This document shows positions 61,401-64,000 of a stretch of 64,000 nt of DNA, in pieces. Position 1 is the stretch's first letter, and the number at the start of each line of letters is the position of its first letter. A program made the position numbers and the translations under genes. This DNA is from Trichoplax sp. H2. Lineage: Eukaryota; Placozoa; Uniplacotomia; Trichoplacea. The notes beneath the pieces were generated by a model. The model saw only the letters and a list, made by a program, of their open reading frames with translations. It was not told where the DNA came from and searched no databases. The stretch is taken from contig NOWV01000264.1 in the NCBI GenBank assembly GCA_003344405.1, forward strand, positions 16,701-80,700. Reading direction: 5' to 3'.

Positions 61401-62764
61401 CAATTATTGATTGCAATCGTAAGTTGACTGTTGTGATGAGTATTCCATGCCTATTCTATTTAGAAATAGGTTAAAACTAGAAAAACTTTGAATACGTGTA
61501 TTTATCGATATGGTTTGATAGAAATGTAAAGCAATACCGAATATTGGACGAGGAATAGCTTATGAATATGAATGTATATTAAGACTTTGCTTAAAATAGT
61601 TACGACGGGTTAAGAAATGATAAAATATCTTTATCATTTTAGTCATCCCCTAAGATCAGTGCTGCAGAATTAATCATGAATGATCTTAATCAAACATTAT
61701 CTGGCCCTTATATTCGTGGAAATCTTCGCCATATTATCTTTACACTACCAACTACTGGTAAGAGATACTAAAAGTATATAGATTCATCAAATACCTCCAT
61801 ATTAGCGAAGTAGAAATGTATTTATTTTCTATATGCAATTGACTAAAGATATTAATCCGTTAGAGGAATTAAAAATTTTTCGTCCCTAAATAACAACATA
61901 TTACAATTTATGCTCGAAATCAAATCGAGAATTGCCTACCGTATAATCTTGATAAATAAACGATAGACTCTATAATGTATTGCATGTATCGATGTTTGTT
62001 CTGTGAGCTATTTTCATATTTATGTGCCAATTTTTATCGATTGGAGATTTCATGGACCGAATTAATGTTACATATTATTCTTTATTGCTCATCTCATCGA
62101 TTAATTTTATATATTTCGACTAGTGCCATCTTTTATACTACCTTTACTGATTACTGGGACGGCTTTATTAATTTTGGTGCTGATTGCAACTGCTTGGTTA
62201 ATTAAGCGCAAATATGATACTGATTCTCAAGATCAGATTGACACCAAGAAATCGGAATTATCCAATTTCATTTTTAAGAGGCATTTTTCTTTCAGCAAAG
62301 GAAAACCAAAGACGCAAGAAATAACAGCAAATCCTATCTTTGTTGATGAAAATGAGGCAGCATGGAAAAGGAAAAGCTCAATTCGTGCTTCTGCTAACTT
62401 CTTTCGTGGGGTTAAACCAAAACGAAAAGCGTATGAAATTCGTAATAGCCGCAATAAAGGCAGAGGCATATCACATAAGAAAGATGGAGGAAATGATGAT
62501 TCTTTTGCTGGGCATGACAATAGCAATACCGGTAATGGAATAACTGTACGAGAACTTACCACCAATGATTATGGCAATTCAAGCCAGGTAAATCAGCATC
62601 AAAATGAAGATAATATTCTCTCTGAAAATGGGCTTATAAATCAAGATGATAGAAAGGGAACTAGTGGCTATTCGGATATATTATCGCATAGTTTAAGATG
62701 GATCGCAGGAAGGCGTAAATCGAGTGTGACTTTAGAACAGCCTGGATATGATATTCAAGAATAA
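55373..62764 (+). CDS. Gene 4: short Jagged-like membrane protein with one EGF, 9 exons, about 603 aa
   Basis: Proposed exons: 55373-55450, 55982-56179, 56743-56914, 60077-60232, 60620-60705, 60927-61148, 61275-61418, 61643-61757, 62124-62764; 1812 nt, an exact multiple of three. The last six exons are firm: one EGF, VWC, juxtamembrane domain, membrane helix and tail, each a counterpart of genes 1-3. The first three are weaker: a signal-like exon, a partial MNNL and a divergent third exon, placed by phase and by loose resemblance. The 3.2 kb third intron is filled with tandem repeats and spacer, and I find no further EGFs there. The gene may be a reduced paralogue or one decaying at its 5' end. 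The frame stays open after the stop codon (see separate entry). Confidence 0.6.
55982..56914 (+). CDS. Gene 4 exons 2-3 candidates: degenerate MNNL domain
   Basis: Exon 55982-56179 encodes INMLIKMAFAQGVILLEG, then YECNGYHCNVQFFRYCLL, close to the strand-and-cysteine pattern of the MNNL in gene 2 (ISMKLIS... CDYTFNFCG). The later cysteine before the YG motif is missing. Exon 56743-56914 opens ISFVIQYMLDLIIVLANF and has KYTLNYVRRKTV where genes 1 and 3 have YTLVGTRTA and LILTGRRSG. It ends FPKILLT in phase 1 without any C-x5-G-x2-C loop. Its last 95 bases are the first copy of the tandem repeat that follows. Exon 2 is moderately supported, exon 3 weakly. Confidence 0.35.
56821..57489 (+). repeat. 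Tandem repeat, five copies of about 135 bp, gene 4 intron 3
   Basis: Copies begin near 56821, 56957, 57092, 57231 and 57362 with ACATTGAACTAC-like sequence. They share AGxCGCAAAGCTTTCAAGAA, a CTTACTGACA and GATTGGA words. The first copy is an open frame overlapping the proposed exon 3 end; later copies have stop codons. Noncoding apart from that. Confidence 0.8.
58305..58866 (+). repeat. Tandem repeat, five copies of about 110 bp, gene 4 intron 3
   Basis: GTAGAGAATTGACAACTTTT-like starts near 58321, 58431, 58540, 58651 and 58760. Each copy has TAGAAGTATATGGTTATAAA, TAAxATGATTTTAAC and ATTAAATATCGACGTAAGAC blocks. A partial sixth end stands at 58840-58866. The period is constant at about 110, with no open frame that would be coding. 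Confidence 0.8.
58867..60076. other. Remainder of gene 4 intron 3
   Basis: 1.2 kb of AT-rich DNA between the 110-bp repeat and the EGF exon. I searched it for cysteine-bearing phase-compatible exons and saw none. A 60-codon minus-strand frame near 59569-59751 has no recognisable features. Confidence 0.4.
60077..60232 (+). CDS. Gene 4 exon 4: single EGF module
   Basis: 156 nt, phase 1-1: VYANPCSSNPCKYGLC, then YLCQCDQGYWGYQCQYKPSDC and a short linker. Six EGF cysteines plus one extra cysteine after the module. The start of the module resembles gene 1 exon 5 (IPTNPCVSHPC). The acceptor could also be at 60066 in phase 0, which would fit if exon 2 joined it directly. Confidence 0.65.
60379..60520 (+). 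repeat. Direct repeat in gene 4 intron 4
   Basis: CTTTCATATGAxTACTAAATTA followed by GTAAATCTTGAACAGTTTCT occurs twice, about 90 bases apart. Noncoding. Confidence 0.7.
60620..61148 (+). CDS. Gene 4 exons 5-6: VWC domain
   Basis: Exons 60620-60705 (phase 1-0) and 60927-61148 (phase 0-0). SVVYPTGRQWKNQCNSCYC then VICSQ in the first. The second opens LWCGLTFCQSGNDC and has further cysteines (SKPC, SWCLSTSC, YGYC, TDC, LQKC). Split and phases are as in the other three genes. Confidence 0.75.
61275..61757 (+). CDS. Gene 4 exons 7-8: juxtamembrane domain
   Basis: Exons 61275-61418 (144 nt) and 61643-61757 (115 nt, the same length as in gene 2). ITVESICQEIRSIRSIQYY and IIIGC match the IC-x-ELR/IxxC pattern of the Jagged juxtamembrane region. 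Confidence 0.7.
62124..62764 (+). CDS. Gene 4 exon 9: membrane helix and cytoplasmic tail
   Basis: VPSFILPLLITGTALLILVL, then IATAWLIKRKYD. The tail of about 185 residues contains ANPIFVDENEAAW, the counterpart of NPLYKEGD in gene 2, and a GRRKSSVTLE stretch resembling gene 2's RRRKRSSIM, a possible basophilic-kinase site. It ends GYDIQE then TAA. Many lysines and serines, no known catalytic domain. Confidence 0.75.
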
Positions 62765-63028
62765 GATATGACTAGCGATATTAAAATTGTGAAAGTAAAT
62801 GATCAATCTGAGAAACAAGAGAATATTTATCGGCGGGTTGTAACAGGAGATAATGTCAAATTATACAATGCGGAACAAGATAATATTAAAACGCAGACTG
62901 TAGCACATGATAACATTGACTTTCAGCCTGAAATTCAAAATAATATCGACCAGCAAGCTGAAGAGTTTGATCATCATACCAATCTACTGGCTGAAACCGA
63001 AGAATCTGACGAAAGTAAGATCTTATAG
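62765..63028 (+). other. In-frame open extension downstream of the gene 4 stop
   Basis: Directly after TAA (62762-62764) the same frame stays open for 87 codons (GAT, then ATG at 62768) until TAG at 63026-63028. The peptide is acidic and polar, with GDNVK, QDNIK, HDNID and QNNID spaced exactly ten residues apart. The repeats use different synonymous codons. It may be a stop-readthrough tail, a tail cut off by a recent nonsense change, or a separate small frame. No splice pair with good consensus removes the stop; the only in-frame option I see (GT at 62715 to AG at 62765, 51 bases) lacks a pyrimidine tract. Confidence 0.4.
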
Positions 63029-63398
63029 ATAAATTACTTTATAGTAAATGTACAAGTATATGATAATCTTGATGAGGTTTAAGTGTCAAAATGTAATTTA
63101 TGAGTGCGGAGATATGATATAGAATCTAATTTACTTTATAAACTGAGTACAAACTTTTTACCTGCGACTTATTTTGTTTAAAATTGAATTAACTTCATGT
63201 TAATAAATTATTTAAGATAACAAATTAAGTAAATTGGATCTTTTATGTCCTAAATTTTACATATGTATTGTACCCCTAACATCTTCATTTAATGTTATAG
63301 TAATATTTGACGAATTAGAACTGTGTGAGGATAAATTTGATTATAATATTGTGATTGGTCTATCTTGCACCACTTTGTAATGATATATGAGTATAAAT

Positions 63399-63404
63399 AA
63401 TAAA
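63399..63404 (+). promoter_or_regulatory. Candidate poly(A) signal, gene 4
   Basis: AATAAA about 370 bases after the second stop, within TAAATAATAAAGCC. It is plausible for a 3' UTR that includes the extension frame. Confidence 0.35.
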
Positions 63405-64000
63405 GCCTTTGATGTACATAGATCAATTATTCATTTATTCTGGCACCTTATTAATTTAATTGCGAAAGTCGCGGTAGCTCCGCTTAAATTTTATAGAAGC
63501 TCGCTGCAATGGTAGTTACAGACTGAGCGCGATATAAAGTTAAAGTTTATATGTAGTTAGTAAGTTTACTAAATATAGATAATAACGCTATGTAAACTTA
63601 TTAACATTACAAACAAGTTTAATTCAATGCTATTGAGAGTAGTGTGTGAAAATATTACCGATAATAGAGTCTTCTTAGCTTGCTGAATAATCACTATGTC
63701 ATTCAAGATTATCTATCAATTTTTAGACGTTGCACAAGTTTTGTAAGCATATAATGAAGTATTTTTGATATATCTACGAGTATATCGCTGTTTACAACGT
63801 TCTGTAGTTATGCCAAGAACTGCTATTTGTATATATAGTTGCAGGTTTGATATGGCAAGATTACCGAAAATGAGAATATACATTCGTTATGTTCAAAATT
63901 AGCGAGTATGATTAGATATCATAAAGGAATAGCACATTTTATGGTTATCCATTTAATTTAGTTATTTGTAATGACAAATAAAAATATATATACGCATATA
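63405..64000. other. 3' flank of gene 4
   Basis: About 600 AT-rich bases to the end of the window. No coding exon, RNA gene or clear repeat recognised. Confidence 0.4.

Noticed and set aside
62233-62565. 110-codon minus-strand frame opposite the gene 4 tail
   Set aside because: Antisense of a well-supported coding exon; no independent features.
62715-62765. 51-base intron removing the gene 4 TAA
   Set aside because: It keeps frame, but has a weak donor, no pyrimidine tract, and is shorter than every other intron in the cluster. Kept only as an alternative in the extension entry.

Overview
This is a eukaryotic, AT-rich, intron-dense animal window. It holds a cluster of four paralogous genes for Notch-ligand-like transmembrane proteins of the Jagged/Serrate type. 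I joined exons by hand with GT-AG rules and phase matching. Three models are complete and stay in frame from signal peptide to stop: 1091, 2994 and 1316 residues. The fourth, about 603 residues, has a secure 3' half and a less certain 5' half. Early-branching animal is the best guess. A placozoan (Trichoplax/Hoilungia type) fits the base composition, the introns of a few hundred bases, and the animal-specific MNNL-EGF-VWC architecture. That assignment is inference; a cnidarian or sponge is not excluded.

Layout: gene 1 (+, 1..11420), gene 2 (+, 14733..35881), gene 3 (-, 48891..37795) and gene 4 (+, 55373..62764). Genes 2 and 3 converge tail to tail. Genes 3 and 4 diverge from a 6.5 kb spacer. 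All four share one plan: a phase-0 signal-peptide exon, two MNNL (Notch-ligand N-terminal) exons, EGF exons mostly of 114-120 nt in phase 1-1, two VWC exons, two juxtamembrane exons (the first 138-144 nt), and a last exon with the membrane helix and cytoplasmic tail. EGF counts are 15, 62, 21 and 1.

The striking features are these. (a) The DSL domain, the Notch-binding module, appears collapsed to one Cys-x5-Gly-x2-Cys loop in genes 1-3 and is not visible in gene 4. (b) The Delta/Jagged-type EGF1-EGF2 pair, normally next to DSL, survives in genes 2 and 3 in three exons of 64/62/72 nt, but lies after 12 or 7 ordinary EGFs. (c) Single-EGF exons alternate strictly between two types, so the array seems to have grown in two-exon steps. 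(d) Gene 2 carries a nearly intronless array of about 30 homogeneous EGFs. (e) The cytoplasmic tails share a short [NS]P-x-[YF]-like acidic motif. (f) Gene 4 has an in-frame TAA followed by 86 open codons with a 10-residue repeat. (g) Tandem repeats of 80-300 bp fill introns and spacers, several spanning a splice junction.

If expressed, these would be single-pass surface proteins acting in cell-cell contact, either as unusual Notch ligands or as adhesion/decoy molecules built on the ligand scaffold. No RNA genes, transposase genes, CRISPR arrays or bacterial-type features were seen.
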